Below, one piece after another: positions 44,711 to 54,208 of a DNA stretch of 64,000 nucleotides. The stretch's first letter is position 1, and each line of letters opens with the position of its first letter. The position numbers and the translations under genes were made by a program. The stretch spans positions 468,510 to 532,509 of the forward strand of contig NZ_CP096020.1 of assembly GCF_023115355.1 (NCBI RefSeq), written 5' to 3'. The stretch comes from Halocatena salina (GTDB lineage Archaea > Halobacteriota > Halobacteria > Halobacteriales > Haloarculaceae). Below the pieces are notes generated by a model, which saw only the letters and a list, made by a program, of their open reading frames with translations, was not told the origin of the DNA and searched no databases.

Positions 44711-45316
44711 TACAGGAATATACATAAAGTAATAATTATTTTACTGGTTCAGATACTATAGATATAATAGCTCTATCTAGTCATATCAGGGGCGGTGTTC
44801 ACACTCGGGCTACGAGTTCGATACGCTTCCCGTCGTCGGAGCCGTAATACGCGATCGATATACATCGGTTCAGGGGTAGAATGATCGTCGAAATAGCGAA
44901 ACAGTAACGCTGAACAGCAATCTTGATATTCTTCACAGTAATCATAAATATTAGATATAATAAAGAAAATAGAGAAGTTACTATATACCCATTTAATTTG
45001 ATATTTTCTGTCACGGAAACAGAAATCTCGTACCACATCACTCGTGAGCTATCAAGCTACTCGACAAACGTCTACTCTGAGTACACGCTTGCAGTGGACA
45101 CTGGTAGCACTGCCGACTGTGAACGCGTTAATCGCCCTGTGTCAGCGTTGCGAGGAGGATTTCGGTGAGTTCCAAGAGCGCGTCACGAGAACGTCCAGTT
45201 TACGTACGCGACGTCCTCGATTTCGAATCGGATCGATTGGAGCGTGCTCATCCCGTCTGGGAAGTAACCGGAAAACAAAAATCTATCAAAGAACGTCAGA
45301 ATCTTCCAACGGGATA
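44711..45316. other. 606-bp AT-rich intergenic region without a supported gene
   Basis: Convergent flanks (importer operon on +, ABC-2 permease on -). The first 280 bp is AT-rich; the rest is GC-richer. A 47-codon open frame on the minus strand (roughly 45176-45318) reads like protein but lacks a good start, so it is left uncalled. No structural RNA or repeat was recognised. Confidence 0.5.
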
Positions 45317-46102
45317 TCAGATATCACGTCGCTTGAATAGCAACTGGCTACAAAGCAGTAGGACAACGGTAGTCACGAGCAAAACACCGCTGTCAGCGAG
45401 AGCGTACGTTCCCTCGACGAGTATCTCGCTCGGATCGTAGTACTGGGTGGGGCTCAGCTTCCCGACCCAGTCGAGACGCTCGGCGTTCGCGGTGACCGAC
45501 TCAAGGAGAAAGAGCGCAAAGACCAGTCCGATCGCCCCTCGCTTTGCAGTATCCGCTCGGTCGAGGAGCACAGTAAAGACGGTCCCGACCGCCGCACACG
45601 CGAGTAGATACGGGATCGAAAGGGCATGAACCAACAGGAGATGGATCGGGTCGATCGATTCACCGATCGCAACCGCACTACCGTACACGACGACGCCAAC
45701 GACGACGTTGAACACGACGATCGGGGGAAGCAACGAACTGTACTTTTCGAGAAGGAGTCGTGACCGGGAGACGGGAAACGACAACAGCAGATCCATCCGA
45801 TCCCGTTCGACGTCACCGGCGATCAGCCCGCCCGCGGTGTATGCGAAGTACAACCCGAGACCGAGCACCCAGAGGAAGTTGTACACTTCGACAGCGAGAA
45901 ACCCTTCGATGGTGGCGATCGTCTCGATACCGAACGCTTCAAGCATCGCTGGAGGGAGCGAGGTGGCCATCTGTTCCAAACTCTCCGTATCGAGAACCGA
46001 GAAATACCAGACGAAAAACCCCGTGAGGATGGCTAATCCGGCGGCGATGACAACCATCCCCCGGAACCGGCGTTCCGATTCGTACTGGGCAGTCTCAAAC
46101 AT
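45317..46102 (-). CDS. ABC-2 type exporter permease
   Basis: A 261-residue membrane protein from the ATG at 46102 with six hydrophobic segments. The motif GDVERDRMDLLLSFPVSRSRLL after the second helix pair is the usual ABC-2 coupling loop (DREKGTLE-like). It overlaps the ATPase gene by eight bases. The pair forms an exporter of drugs, lipids or other hydrophobic compounds. The divergent TetR gene suggests induction by the exported compound. Confidence 0.9.
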   Translation of the reverse strand: MFETAQYESERRFRGMVVIAAGLAILTGFFVWYFSVLDTESLEQMATSLPPAMLEAFGIETIATIEGFLAVEVYNFLWVLGLGLYFAYTAGGLIAGDVERDRMDLLLSFPVSRSRLLLEKYSSLLPPIVVFNVVVGVVVYGSAVAIGESIDPIHLLLVHALSIPYLLACAAVGTVFTVLLDRADTAKRGAIGLVFALFLLESVTANAERLDWVGKLSPTQYYDPSEILVEGTYALADSGVLLVTTVVLLLCSQLLFKRRDI

Positions 46103-47003
46103 CGGCGTTCTCCATGGAGACGTTCTGTTCGGTACCGTAGTAGTGCATGAACACGTCCTCCAGCGCCGGCTCGCTGATCTCGACGTCGCGCACGTCGTGA
46201 TCTGCGAGTTCATCGAGCAACGTGTTGTACTCACCGGTGTAAGTAAACTGGATCTCTTCACCGACCGTCGTAACGTCGAACGCGCCGTCGAGATCTGTGA
46301 CGTTCGGACTGTCTCCATCGACCGGGACGACGTGGACCCGCTTGCCCCCACGATCGAGCAACGCTTCGATCTCCTCCAATCCGACGAGTTGTCCCGCTCT
46401 GAGGATCCCGACACGATCGCAAACGCGGCGAACCTCGCTTAACACGTGCGAAGAGAAGAAAATCGTCGTTCCACGCTTCCGTTCCGCCCGAAGGAACTCG
46501 TTGAACTCCTCCTGTTTCAACGGATCGAGTCCGGCAGTCGGTTCGTCCATGATCACCAGATCAGGATCGTGCATGAACGTCTGAATGATGCCCAACATAC
46601 GCGTGTTTCCCGTGGAATACTCCCGAATCGGTCGTTTGAGTGGTGGAGTAAACGTCTCGAGAAGCTCATCTCGCCGGCTGTCACCTTTGATAGACGCGTG
46701 GTAATCGAGGACCTGATTCCCGGTTGCCGCCTCGTCGAAACCGAGATCCGCCGGAAGGTAGCCGATATGATGTTTGGCTTCGATCAATGCGGTCTCGTCA
46801 CGAACGTCAGCTCCGAGCACCGTCGCCGTTCCCGACGTCGGTGTGAGCAACCCCAACAGCGCACGGATCGTCGTGGTCTTCCCAGCACCGTTCGGCCCGA
46901 GATACCCAAATATTTCACTCTCCGGAACGGTGAATGACAACGAATCGACGCCGCGAACGTTCCCATACTCCTTCGTTAAATCGTTTACTTCGATCACGCC
47001 CAT
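46095..47003 (-). CDS. ABC-2 type exporter ATP-binding protein
   Basis: A 302-residue ATPase with Walker A GPNGAGKTT (about residues 36-44), a variant signature (REYSTGNTRML), Walker B VIMDEPTAGLDP and switch His (FSSHVL). The signature lacks the usual LSGG, which is frequent in DrrA/CcmA-type exporters of archaea. A C-terminal domain of about 90 residues follows the core, as usual in this group. It is co-transcribed with the permease and divergent from the TetR gene. Confidence 0.92.
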   Translation of the reverse strand: MGVIEVNDLTKEYGNVRGVDSLSFTVPESEIFGYLGPNGAGKTTTIRALLGLLTPTSGTATVLGADVRDETALIEAKHHIGYLPADLGFDEAATGNQVLDYHASIKGDSRRDELLETFTPPLKRPIREYSTGNTRMLGIIQTFMHDPDLVIMDEPTAGLDPLKQEEFNEFLRAERKRGTTIFFSSHVLSEVRRVCDRVGILRAGQLVGLEEIEALLDRGGKRVHVVPVDGDSPNVTDLDGAFDVTTVGEEIQFTYTGEYNTLLDELADHDVRDVEISEPALEDVFMHYYGTEQNVSMENADV

Positions 47004-47100
47004 ACAACACCCATTAACTCCATAACCAAATATCGTTTTCGTTTATGAGATCATGACCGATGACCAATTCGGTTATGTGGTAAGAGATCGAACGACGACT

Positions 47101-47736
47101 ATGGCTGGTTTCACCGACGAAGAACGAGAACGCATCAGAGAACAACTCATCGAGATCGGACACGAGCTCCTCTTACAGTACGGTCCAAAGAAAACGACTG
47201 TTGCTGACATCACCGAACCGACAGGAATCGCCAAGCCAACATTTTATCAGTTTTTCGAATCCAAATCGGATCTGTATCTCGTGATTTTACAGCGAGAACT
47301 GGAAGAGTATATGGAAAATGTTCGATCGGAACTGCTAGGGGTGGACGATCCACAAGAAGGACTCGAACGGTTTTTTCGGTGTTACGTCGAGTTCGGGGAG
47401 GAGAATCCGTTTATCCAACAAACGGTAATCAAGGGCAACTATCAGGACATCCTTCGTAACGTATCACCCGACCAGTTCGCGGAACTCCAACACCAGGAGC
47501 TAGCCGAGTTCGTTCCGATCATCGAAGAGTTCCAGAGACGGAGCGATGGTCCGATCTCGGAGATGGAACCACTCACTGTATTAGGAATTATGGGTGGATC
47601 GATCGGGCTTCTCATACTACATAAAGATGAGTATGAGCGATACGAACAGGAACTCGATGGAATTGGAGACGGATACTACGAACACGTCCGGAACGTGTTG
47701 ATCGAAACCCTCGCACGGGGACTGACGACCGACTGA
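47101..47736 (+). CDS. TetR family transcriptional regulator
   Basis: A 211-residue protein from the ATG at 47101 (MAGFTDEERERI), the usual haloarchaeal TetR opening. A frame extension to 47053 exists, but the TATA-like TTTATGA at 47037-47048 lies too close to that ATG. The HTH is at about residues 29-49 (TTVADITEPTGIAKPTFYQFF). The C-terminal ligand-binding region is helical. It is divergent from the ABC-2 exporter operon with a 97-bp gap, and probably represses it and itself. Confidence 0.9.
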   Translation: MAGFTDEERERIREQLIEIGHELLLQYGPKKTTVADITEPTGIAKPTFYQFFESKSDLYLVILQRELEEYMENVRSELLGVDDPQEGLERFFRCYVEFGEENPFIQQTVIKGNYQDILRNVSPDQFAELQHQELAEFVPIIEEFQRRSDGPISEMEPLTVLGIMGGSIGLLILHKDEYERYEQELDGIGDGYYEHVRNVLIETLARGLTTD

Positions 47737-47781
47737 TGGGACGTTCTGTTTTTATCATATGATACACAAATAAATAAAAAT

Positions 47782-47790
47782 ATTTTAATG
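47782..47790 (+). promoter_or_regulatory. TATA box of the methyltransferase gene
   Basis: ATTTTAATG centred 27 bp upstream of the ATG at 47813, following an A/T tract. Confidence 0.5.
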
Positions 47791-47812
47791 CCTGTTGTGC
47801 ATGTCTTGAAAC

Positions 47813-48823
47813 ATGCCAGAGCAGGCACCGACCCCAGAACGGCTTCGACAGATCGGGTTCGGATTTCTCGGATCGAAAGCGCTTCTCAGCGCTGTCGAGA
47901 TGGGCGTGTTCACAGCGCTAGCGCAGAATCCATCATCGAAGACAGAGCTCACTGATCGTCTCGGTTTACATCCCGATATCGCGGCCGATTTTCTCGATGC
48001 GTTGGTCGCTTTGAACCTGCTCGAACGAGACGACGGTGTGTATCGAAACGCACCCGACGCAGATAGATTCCTCGACCAAAACAAAGAGACGTACATCGGC
48101 GGTCACTTCGAGTGGGCGAACACACGGATGTATCCGTTGTTCGGGAATCTCACGGAAACGCTTCGGACAGGAGAGCCACAGACCGCCTACAGCGAGGACG
48201 AAGACGTGTTCGATGAACTGTACGGGAACGATGAGCTCTTCGAACGTTTCGTGAACGGAATGGCAGGAATGAGTGCCCACGTCGCCGAAAACCTCGCTGA
48301 ATCCTTCGAGTGGGATGCGTACGAAACGGTGTGTGACGTCGGCGCTTCGAAAGGTATCGTTCCCGTAACCGTGGCCGAAAAGAACGATCATATCGAGGCA
48401 ACGGCATTCGATCTTCCACGACTCGAACCGATTGCAACGGAGTTCATCGCAAACAGTGGCGTAGCGGATCGAGTGTCGTTTCACGCAGGGGACGTCTTCG
48501 AAGAAGAGCTTCCGGAACACGATGTCTTCGTGATGGGACGGCTGTTGCACGATTTCGATCTCACTCACAAGAAAGAGCTCATTCAACGCGCCTACGATGC
48601 ACTACCGGACGGAGGAGCGCTCCTCGTGTACGGAACGATGATCGACAACGAACGTCGGGAAAACGATGGTGCGTTGCTGACGAACCTCTACATCCAGGTC
48701 GAAACGGACGGTTTCGATTACACTCACGAACAGTGTCAAACGTGGCTTCACGAGGTCGGATTCTCAGAGACGGAAGCGTGTGATCTCCCGGGACGAGAAT
48801 CGGTCGTTATCGGATGGAAATAA
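47813..48823 (+). CDS. Class I SAM-dependent O-methyltransferase
   Basis: A 336-residue protein of the acetylserotonin/caffeate O-methyltransferase type. Residues about 5-80 form the dimerisation winged helix (LTDRLGLHPDIAADFLDALVALNLL). The SAM site is at CDVGASKGIVPV near residue 180, with DLPRLEP further on and GRLLHDFD holding the catalytic His-Asp region. It methylates a hydroxyl on a small aromatic or polyketide-like molecule in characterised relatives. It has its own promoter and is not obviously linked to the neighbouring exporter, though the pair could act on the same compound. Confidence 0.87.
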   Translation: MPEQAPTPERLRQIGFGFLGSKALLSAVEMGVFTALAQNPSSKTELTDRLGLHPDIAADFLDALVALNLLERDDGVYRNAPDADRFLDQNKETYIGGHFEWANTRMYPLFGNLTETLRTGEPQTAYSEDEDVFDELYGNDELFERFVNGMAGMSAHVAENLAESFEWDAYETVCDVGASKGIVPVTVAEKNDHIEATAFDLPRLEPIATEFIANSGVADRVSFHAGDVFEEELPEHDVFVMGRLLHDFDLTHKKELIQRAYDALPDGGALLVYGTMIDNERRENDGALLTNLYIQVETDGFDYTHEQCQTWLHEVGFSETEACDLPGRESVVIGWK

Positions 48824-48998
48824 TATGTGATATCTACACAAAATATTAACGGGTTTCCACGGAGCCGTCGCTAAACACCGTCTGCTCGTCAGTGATCTTG
48901 TTCACTTGTTCTAAGACGTGGTGAGGATGGGAACGAGATGGGTTATCGATACAGTCGTCTCACCGCCGTGGTTATCGGTCGCGGGAAGTGAAACAAGA

Positions 48999-49006
48999 TT
49001 TTATAC
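48999..49006 (+). promoter_or_regulatory. TATA box of the deaminase gene
   Basis: TTTTATAC centred about 30 bp upstream of the ATG at 49032; it excludes an in-frame ATG at 48918 as the start. Confidence 0.55.
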
Positions 49007-49031
49007 GACGCATCATCATACCCGAGGTGGT

Positions 49032-50360
49032 ATGATACTATCGGGGTCAATCGTTGTCGATTCGTCGACAGTCATCCACGATGGAAGCGTTGTTGTACGC
49101 GGTTCACGGATCGAAGCGGTCGGTGACCGTGCGGAAGTGCGCGATCAGTACCCCGACCACCGTGAAGAGGAGTACGACATCATCATGCCGGGATTGGTCG
49201 GTGGACACATCCACTCCATCCAGAGTCTCGGCCGGGGGATCGCCGACGACACCGAGTTGCTCGATTGGCTGTTCGATTACATCCTGCCGATGGAAGAATC
49301 ACTCACGGGCGAGGAGATGGAGATCGCAGCCAAACTGGGCTATCTCGAACTGATCGAGAGCGGCACCACCACCGCTATCGATCACTTGTCGGTCGCTCAT
49401 GCGGATCGCGCATTCGAGGCAGCCGGGGAGATGGGTGTCCGCGCCGTGCTCGGAAAAGTCATGATGGACCAGCGATCACCCGACGGACTCCTCGAAGCGA
49501 CCGACAGGGCATTAGACGAAAGCGAACGCCTCATCGAAGAGTACCACGGTTCGTTCGACGATCGCATCCGGTACGCCGTCACGCCGCGGTTCGCGGTGTC
49601 CTGTACCGAGGCGTGTCTTCGGGGCGCGCGTGAACTCGCCGACGCCTACGACGGCGTCCGGATCCACACCCACGCGAGTGAGAACCGAAGCGAGATTGAA
49701 ACCGTCAAGAGCGATACCGGTATGCGAAACATCCATTGGCTCGATGAGGTGGGACTCACTGGTGAGGATGTCGTGCTCGCCCACTGTGTGTGGACCGATG
49801 AGTCCGAACGCGAGGTGCTCGCCGAAACCGGAACGCACGTCACACACTGTCCGTCTTCGAACATGAAACTCGCGTCCGGCATCGCGCCAGTGTGGGACTA
49901 CCTCGATCGAGACATCAACGTCGCGCTCGGCAACGATGGGCCGCCGTGTAACAACACGCTCGATCCGTTCACCGAGATGCGTCAGGCGAGCTTGCTTCAG
50001 AAGGTCGAGCGGCTCGATCCGACCATGACACCTGCACGTACCATCTTCGAGATGGCGACGATCAACGGGGCTGTCGCGGCGGGCTTCGATCGACTTGGGG
50101 CGCTTCGAGAGGGATGGCGTGCAGACATCGTCGGCATTACGACGGACTGTACCCGCGCCACGCCACTACATGACGTGTTCTCCCACCTGGTGTTCAGTGC
50201 TCACGGCGACGATGTCGAGTTCTCGATGGTCGATGGGAACGTCCTCATGCAAAACGGTGAACTCACGACCGTAGACGCCGAGGAGATCCGAACACAAGCA
50301 AACGCTATCGATCTCGATCTCGAAGCAGCCCAACAGACGGCCCGTCAGCTCGAATCGTGA
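49032..50360 (+). CDS. Amidohydrolase-family purine/adenosine-type deaminase (MtaD/guanine-deaminase-like)
   Basis: A 442-residue cytoplasmic amidohydrolase. Metal site motifs are GGHIHSIQS near residue 57 (HxH), a His in HTHASE, His in LAHCVW and Asp in NVALGNDGPPCNN. The HCPSSNMKLASGIAPV block is characteristic of MtaD/SAH deaminases and related aminohydrolases. Likely substrates are methylthioadenosine, S-adenosylhomocysteine, 5-deoxyadenosine, guanine or a triazine-like ring amine. The opening beta-strand domain closes around the barrel as usual. The reaction is hydrolytic deamination with ammonia release. Confidence 0.87.
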   Translation: MILSGSIVVDSSTVIHDGSVVVRGSRIEAVGDRAEVRDQYPDHREEEYDIIMPGLVGGHIHSIQSLGRGIADDTELLDWLFDYILPMEESLTGEEMEIAAKLGYLELIESGTTTAIDHLSVAHADRAFEAAGEMGVRAVLGKVMMDQRSPDGLLEATDRALDESERLIEEYHGSFDDRIRYAVTPRFAVSCTEACLRGARELADAYDGVRIHTHASENRSEIETVKSDTGMRNIHWLDEVGLTGEDVVLAHCVWTDESEREVLAETGTHVTHCPSSNMKLASGIAPVWDYLDRDINVALGNDGPPCNNTLDPFTEMRQASLLQKVERLDPTMTPARTIFEMATINGAVAAGFDRLGALREGWRADIVGITTDCTRATPLHDVFSHLVFSAHGDDVEFSMVDGNVLMQNGELTTVDAEEIRTQANAIDLDLEAAQQTARQLES

Positions 50361-50439
50361 TCGAACTCGAACGACTCCATCCGTTCGAGATACCCCTGAT
50401 CACGAGTGAAGCGATCGATAGCCCAAAGGATAGAGAACG

Positions 50440-51105
50440 TTACTGAAATCGGACACCGAGATCGTGCATTCCTTCGTTGTTCATGGCGAGGTTGATCAAC
50501 AGCGGCGTGACGCTTTCGACGAGCGCCGTCACCGCGAGCGGTCCCCCATCGAGCGCTCGTAGTCCATCGATCTCCTCGGCGAGCGATCGCACGAGCGCCG
50601 TGGCCTCGGGATCGTCACCGGTCACCACGGTATCGGTTCGAAGCTCGGTATCCAAATCGCTGAGCGCGCCAGCAGCGAGGTTCTGGAACGCACCGACAAC
50701 CGGAACGTCGGGTGCAGCCCCAGCAACGGCTTGGGCGACGGAGCCATCCTCTGGTGGTGTCGCGTGGAATCCAGCCCCGTCGCGGTCCATACTCACAGCG
50801 GGACTAACGAGCACATCGTCGCTGGTGAGTCCGTTCGAGACCGTTTCGACGGTCGAGACGGCGTACTCCGGCGGAACGCTGAGAACGACCACGTCCGCGC
50901 GCTCCGTGGCTGTCTCGTTGTCCACCCCGATCACGTCGTGTTCGACACCGCGCTCGTCGAGCAGCGTTCGGTAGTCGTCCGCTCTGTGGGTCGCTTTCTC
51001 GGAATCACGGGAGCCGACGACAACGGTATGGTCCGTGTCCCGAGCCCAGCGCAACGCGAGTCCTTCACCGATATCACCTGTTCCGCCAAGGAGTGCGATC
51101 TCCAT
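50440..51105 (-). CDS. F420-dependent NADP reductase-like protein (NpdG family)
   Basis: A 221-residue Rossmann protein. The nucleotide loop is GGTGDIGEGLALRWA at residues 7-21, then VVGSRD (cofactor phosphate-binding Ser/Arg), VVVLSVPPEYAV, and FQNLAAGALSDL. These match F420:NADP oxidoreductases, which move hydride between F420H2 and NADP. The final 60 residues form the helical dimer region. It lies 79 bp from the convergent deaminase gene. Halophiles use F420 in several oxidoreductions, so the partner cannot be named. Confidence 0.88.
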   Translation of the reverse strand: MEIALLGGTGDIGEGLALRWARDTDHTVVVGSRDSEKATHRADDYRTLLDERGVEHDVIGVDNETATERADVVVLSVPPEYAVSTVETVSNGLTSDDVLVSPAVSMDRDGAGFHATPPEDGSVAQAVAGAAPDVPVVGAFQNLAAGALSDLDTELRTDTVVTGDDPEATALVRSLAEEIDGLRALDGGPLAVTALVESVTPLLINLAMNNEGMHDLGVRFQ

Positions 51106-51310
51106 ATTCTCCGTGAGAACCGCTTCCTCAAAGACATGTCCCTCCGGCGACTCGGATCCTCCACCACTGAGCCATCGCGCACTTCGCTCGGAACCCGATA
51201 GCCATCAATCACGTGCGGACGACGGCTATGGATCAACCGACGATAGGGGATCAGTGGGGCGTACGTCCGTGAAAAACCGTCCAGAACCATACGAGTCACG
51301 GGTATAAAAC

Positions 51311-51691
51311 TCAGTCAGTCGTTGCGATGGCTTCGATCTCGATGGCCGCACCTTTCGGGACGTTCGCGACTTCGATGGCACTTCTGGCAGGCGGCTCCTC
51401 CTCGAAGAACGTGCTGTAGGCGTCGTTCATCTCCTCGAAATCCTCGATATCGTCGAGAAAAACGGTGACTTTGAGGACGTCAGTCATCTCCAGTCCCTCC
51501 TGCTCGAGAATCGCCGCGACGTTTGACAGTGATTGTTCGGTCTGGACAGCGACGGATTCGTCGTCGAGCAATTCCCCATCGGCGGTCATCGGCAGCTGTC
51601 CCGCAGTAAACAGAACGTTACCGTCCGTCGTTGCCTGACTGTACGCACCGACCGCGGTAGGTGCCGATTCCGTGCTGATCACGCGTTTCAT
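51311..51691 (-). CDS. RidA family enamine/imine deaminase
   Basis: A 126-residue protein of standard RidA length. The family blocks are AVGAYSQATTDGNVLFTAGQ, then EQSLSNVAAILEQEGLEMTDVLKVTVFL, and the substrate-binding Arg in PPARSAIEVANVPKGA, with Glu in IEIEAIA. It hydrolyses reactive enamines or imines made by PLP enzymes to keto acids and ammonia, and trims products in pyrimidine and amino-acid breakdown. TATA at 51715-51722 fits a leaderless start at 51691. Confidence 0.93.
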   Translation of the reverse strand: MKRVISTESAPTAVGAYSQATTDGNVLFTAGQLPMTADGELLDDESVAVQTEQSLSNVAAILEQEGLEMTDVLKVTVFLDDIEDFEEMNDAYSTFFEEEPPARSAIEVANVPKGAAIEIEAIATTD

Positions 51692-51714
51692 ACCCCGTTT
51701 ATTCCAGGCAGAGT

Positions 51715-51722
51715 GATAAAAC
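51715..51722 (-). promoter_or_regulatory. TATA box of the RidA gene
   Basis: Minus-strand GTTTTATC, centred about 27 bp upstream of the ATG at 51691. Confidence 0.55.
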
Positions 51723-52109
51723 CCTTGTCGGTTTCTGTAGATGAGACATCTTCGACCGAAACAGGGCTAGTCGTCCCGTGATTGCCGAGTTTCGCGTTCA
51801 TCGTATCAGTCGTTTCAGTCGGGCCGAGGGGTGATAGATCGCTAGACTGCGTCCCACTGTGGGATCACCTGTAGCTATCTCTCGTCTCGCATGCGATGAA
51901 CGCCAAGGCTGCATGTCCGACCGATAGTGCTCGTTTACGACGAGAGTCCGAATCAAACACGTACGCCGACCATGCCTGCCAACACAAAAATAATCCGATA
52001 ACTCGCTACCCCTCGCGGGGAACGAGTAACGGTAGCGTGACACTGCCTGTGATTTGTTGGTCCACAAACCGTAAATTCCCAACCAGCCGAATCGACGGGA
52101 GGAACACCA

Positions 52110-52150
52110 GAACCTCGGGAATCCCCGCCCTTGAGGCCGGGGGGTGTCAC
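52110..52150 (+). mobile_element. Probable remnant of an IS200/IS605-family (IS1341-type) right end
   Basis: GGGAATCCCCGCCCTTGAGGCCGGGGGG resembles the characteristic GC hairpin after tnpB genes in haloarchaea. The stem at 52123-52142 pairs CCCCG with CGGGG and carries one mismatch, so the hairpin is degraded. No tnpB frame is intact upstream. The sequence match was judged by eye. Confidence 0.45.
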
Positions 52151-52229
52151 CTGTGCGCGTCGGTTCGAATAGTTACGTCCGAATCAACCAGCGACGGGGT
52201 AATGTGACGGAGGCGACAAACGACTAGTG

Positions 52230-53297
52230 TCAGAAATTAGGATTGTTCCGATTCGAACGCGTACCGAGCGTAACGGAGACGGTCTGACGCGTTCCATCAC
52301 GGATCACGGTGATCTGGATGGTGTCACCGGGGGTGGTTTTAAGTGCGAGAAACGAAGCTAGTTCCTGACGGCTGTTGATCGGGGTGTCTTCGACACGGAC
52401 GATAACGTCTTCTTGTTGGAGCACGTCAGCAGCGGAGCTTTGAACGCTTCTGATGACCACGCCCTGGGGTTGATCGAGACCGAGCTGTTGGGCAATCTCG
52501 GGGGTAACGGATTGCACCGTAACACCGAGGGCAGCGTGGTCATACGTACCGTTCTCGATAAGTGCCGGAACGACCCGTTCGATCAGGGCCGCAGAGATCG
52601 CAAACGCAAGGTTGTCGCCACCACCACTGGAGACGACGCCAACCACTTGTCCAGCGAGATCCATCAGTGGACCCCCCGAATTTCCCGGATTGACCGGCGC
52701 ACTGGTTTGGATCGCATCGGGAATCGTGTAATCGTTCGGAGCCGGAATCAATCGGTCGACTCCGCTGACGAGACCGGCCGTCATGGACCCCTCGAGACCG
52801 AACGGGGTTCCAATGGCGACCACCTCGGTTCCGACCGGAGGTTGATCGCTACGCAACGAGAGGGGCGTCGGATAGTCGGGCAGTTGTTGCACTGTGACGA
52901 CCGCAAGATCGCTGGATGGATCAACGCCGGTGATCGACGCCGACCGCCACTCGCCTTTCGAAAACCGCACGTGGACCTCGTTCATATCACTGACCACGTG
53001 TGCGTTCGTGATTATATGGCGATCTCGAAATAGAAATCCCGAGCCTTGCCCATCCTGACCGGCTGCATTCGTGACCGACAACTGTACGACCGAACTGATC
53101 GTGTCTCGATAAACGCGCGTATACTCCGTGTCAGTCGCCTCGGGGGTGGACGTCGGTTGATCAGAAGTGGGAGTCGGCGTCGATTCATTTGATGAATTTA
53201 AATTCAAACCTCCAAATACGTCTGAACAGCCCGCAAGACCAGTCATGGTTCCTGTGATCACACCGAGATACTGACGGCGCGACAGATGATCTTTCAT
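52230..53297 (-). CDS. HtrA-like (S1C) serine protease lipoprotein with PDZ domain
   Basis: A 355-residue exported protein. The Tat signal (SRRQYLGVIT) ends in a lipobox LAGCSD near residues 20-25, then a Ser/Thr/Pro-rich linker. The catalytic triad is His in ITNAHVVSD, Asp in DPSSDLAVVTV and Ser in NPGNSGGPLMD. The C-terminal 90 residues form a PDZ domain (GVTVQSVTPEIAQQLGLDQPQGVVI). Such proteases degrade or refold damaged proteins at the cell surface. A TATA-like TTTATTC at 53322-53329 lies about 28 bp upstream. It is a well-formed, apparently functional enzyme. Confidence 0.93.
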   Translation of the reverse strand: MKDHLSRRQYLGVITGTMTGLAGCSDVFGGLNLNSSNESTPTPTSDQPTSTPEATDTEYTRVYRDTISSVVQLSVTNAAGQDGQGSGFLFRDRHIITNAHVVSDMNEVHVRFSKGEWRSASITGVDPSSDLAVVTVQQLPDYPTPLSLRSDQPPVGTEVVAIGTPFGLEGSMTAGLVSGVDRLIPAPNDYTIPDAIQTSAPVNPGNSGGPLMDLAGQVVGVVSSGGGDNLAFAISAALIERVVPALIENGTYDHAALGVTVQSVTPEIAQQLGLDQPQGVVIRSVQSSAADVLQQEDVIVRVEDTPINSRQELASFLALKTTPGDTIQITVIRDGTRQTVSVTLGTRSNRNNPNF

Positions 53298-53479
53298 TGG
53301 ACATTATATAGTTCTCCATCCGAATAAACACCACGCGTGAATACCCCGACTCGTCGTGCAGACGCTCTTGGGGAACGATCGCTCACCTTGCAGGATCGGT
53401 ACTTACTACGTTTGCACTGAGATCGCCGTGTTCGCAGAACGACGAAAAATAACGGCGGATACTGGGAACAACGACAGAC

Positions 53480-54148
53480 TCATCGACCGAGTGCAGTGGA
53501 CACTAACGCCCGTTCAGCCCGCCGGAGCAAACCAGAAGCGGCGCTTTCCGAACAGTCCAACGCGTCCGCAACTGCTTCAAGCGAAGCCGTCCGTGGAACG
53601 TCGTAGTAGCCCCGGTCGTGTGCGATCGTCACAGCTTCGAGTTGGCGGGGCGTGAGACGATCAGCGAGTGACCGGTCCGCGTGGCGATGTTCGCTCACAC
53701 GGTCGACGGAGACGACGATTTCGTTTGGAAGGTGTTCGACGATCCGGCGCAGAACCGTGTCCTCGCCGAGCACGGTCAGCTGTACGATTCCGGTGTCGGT
53801 GTACACAATCGGAGGGACGATCACCGTTCCCGGTCGCTCGACTGCGGTCCACAGCGCGCGATCGGCCTCCCGTACAGCCATCTCCGCGTACACGTAAAAC
53901 GTCTCGTGATCGATTGCCATGAACGAAGAACGGTGTACGACAGTGAGCCGTGTGACTGCCTCCGTGATGGCGGTACGGTCGCCTACGACGCGAGCGAGAA
54001 CCCACATCCGATCGGAAGACTCCGAGATATGCCACGAAAGCAGTTCCTCACGAACGGCGACTTCTGACACCGCATCGGAAACGGACAGCTGCATCGATTC
54101 CGGAAGAGAAAGGGTGAGATCGATCGACTGCACAGTTACCGTTTTCAC
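53480..54148 (-). CDS. Bat-type HTH_10 transcriptional regulator
   Basis: A 222-residue protein. The C-terminal 60 residues match the bacterio-opsin-activator HTH_10 domain (LTPRQLEAVTIAHDRGYYDVPRTASLEAVADALDCSESAASGLLRRAE). The N-terminal part is a beta-rich sensor region without PAS or GAF motifs that I can recognise. It is typical of haloarchaeal regulators with a single HTH_10. It is divergent from the P450 gene with only 60 bp between the start codons, so co-regulation is likely. Confidence 0.9.
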   Translation of the reverse strand: MKTVTVQSIDLTLSLPESMQLSVSDAVSEVAVREELLSWHISESSDRMWVLARVVGDRTAITEAVTRLTVVHRSSFMAIDHETFYVYAEMAVREADRALWTAVERPGTVIVPPIVYTDTGIVQLTVLGEDTVLRRIVEHLPNEIVVSVDRVSEHRHADRSLADRLTPRQLEAVTIAHDRGYYDVPRTASLEAVADALDCSESAASGLLRRAERALVSTALGR

Positions 54149-54208
54149 TTAAAGATGTTCACTGCTTCGGGACAACTCCGATCGTTGATCCACCCATCCG
54201 TTCGTGTG

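Larger units (their letters stand above)
51692..52229. other. 538-bp intergenic region with an IS200/IS605-like right-end remnant
   Basis: No intact gene. Several short frames on both strands have many stops and atypical composition. The right half, around 51880-52150, may be the degraded tail of an IS1341/TnpB-type element, supported only by the hairpin described separately. Confidence 0.45.

Noticed and set aside
45176..45318. 47-codon minus-strand frame after the ABC-2 permease
   Set aside because: It reads somewhat like a protein but has no convincing start or neighbour, and is too short to judge.
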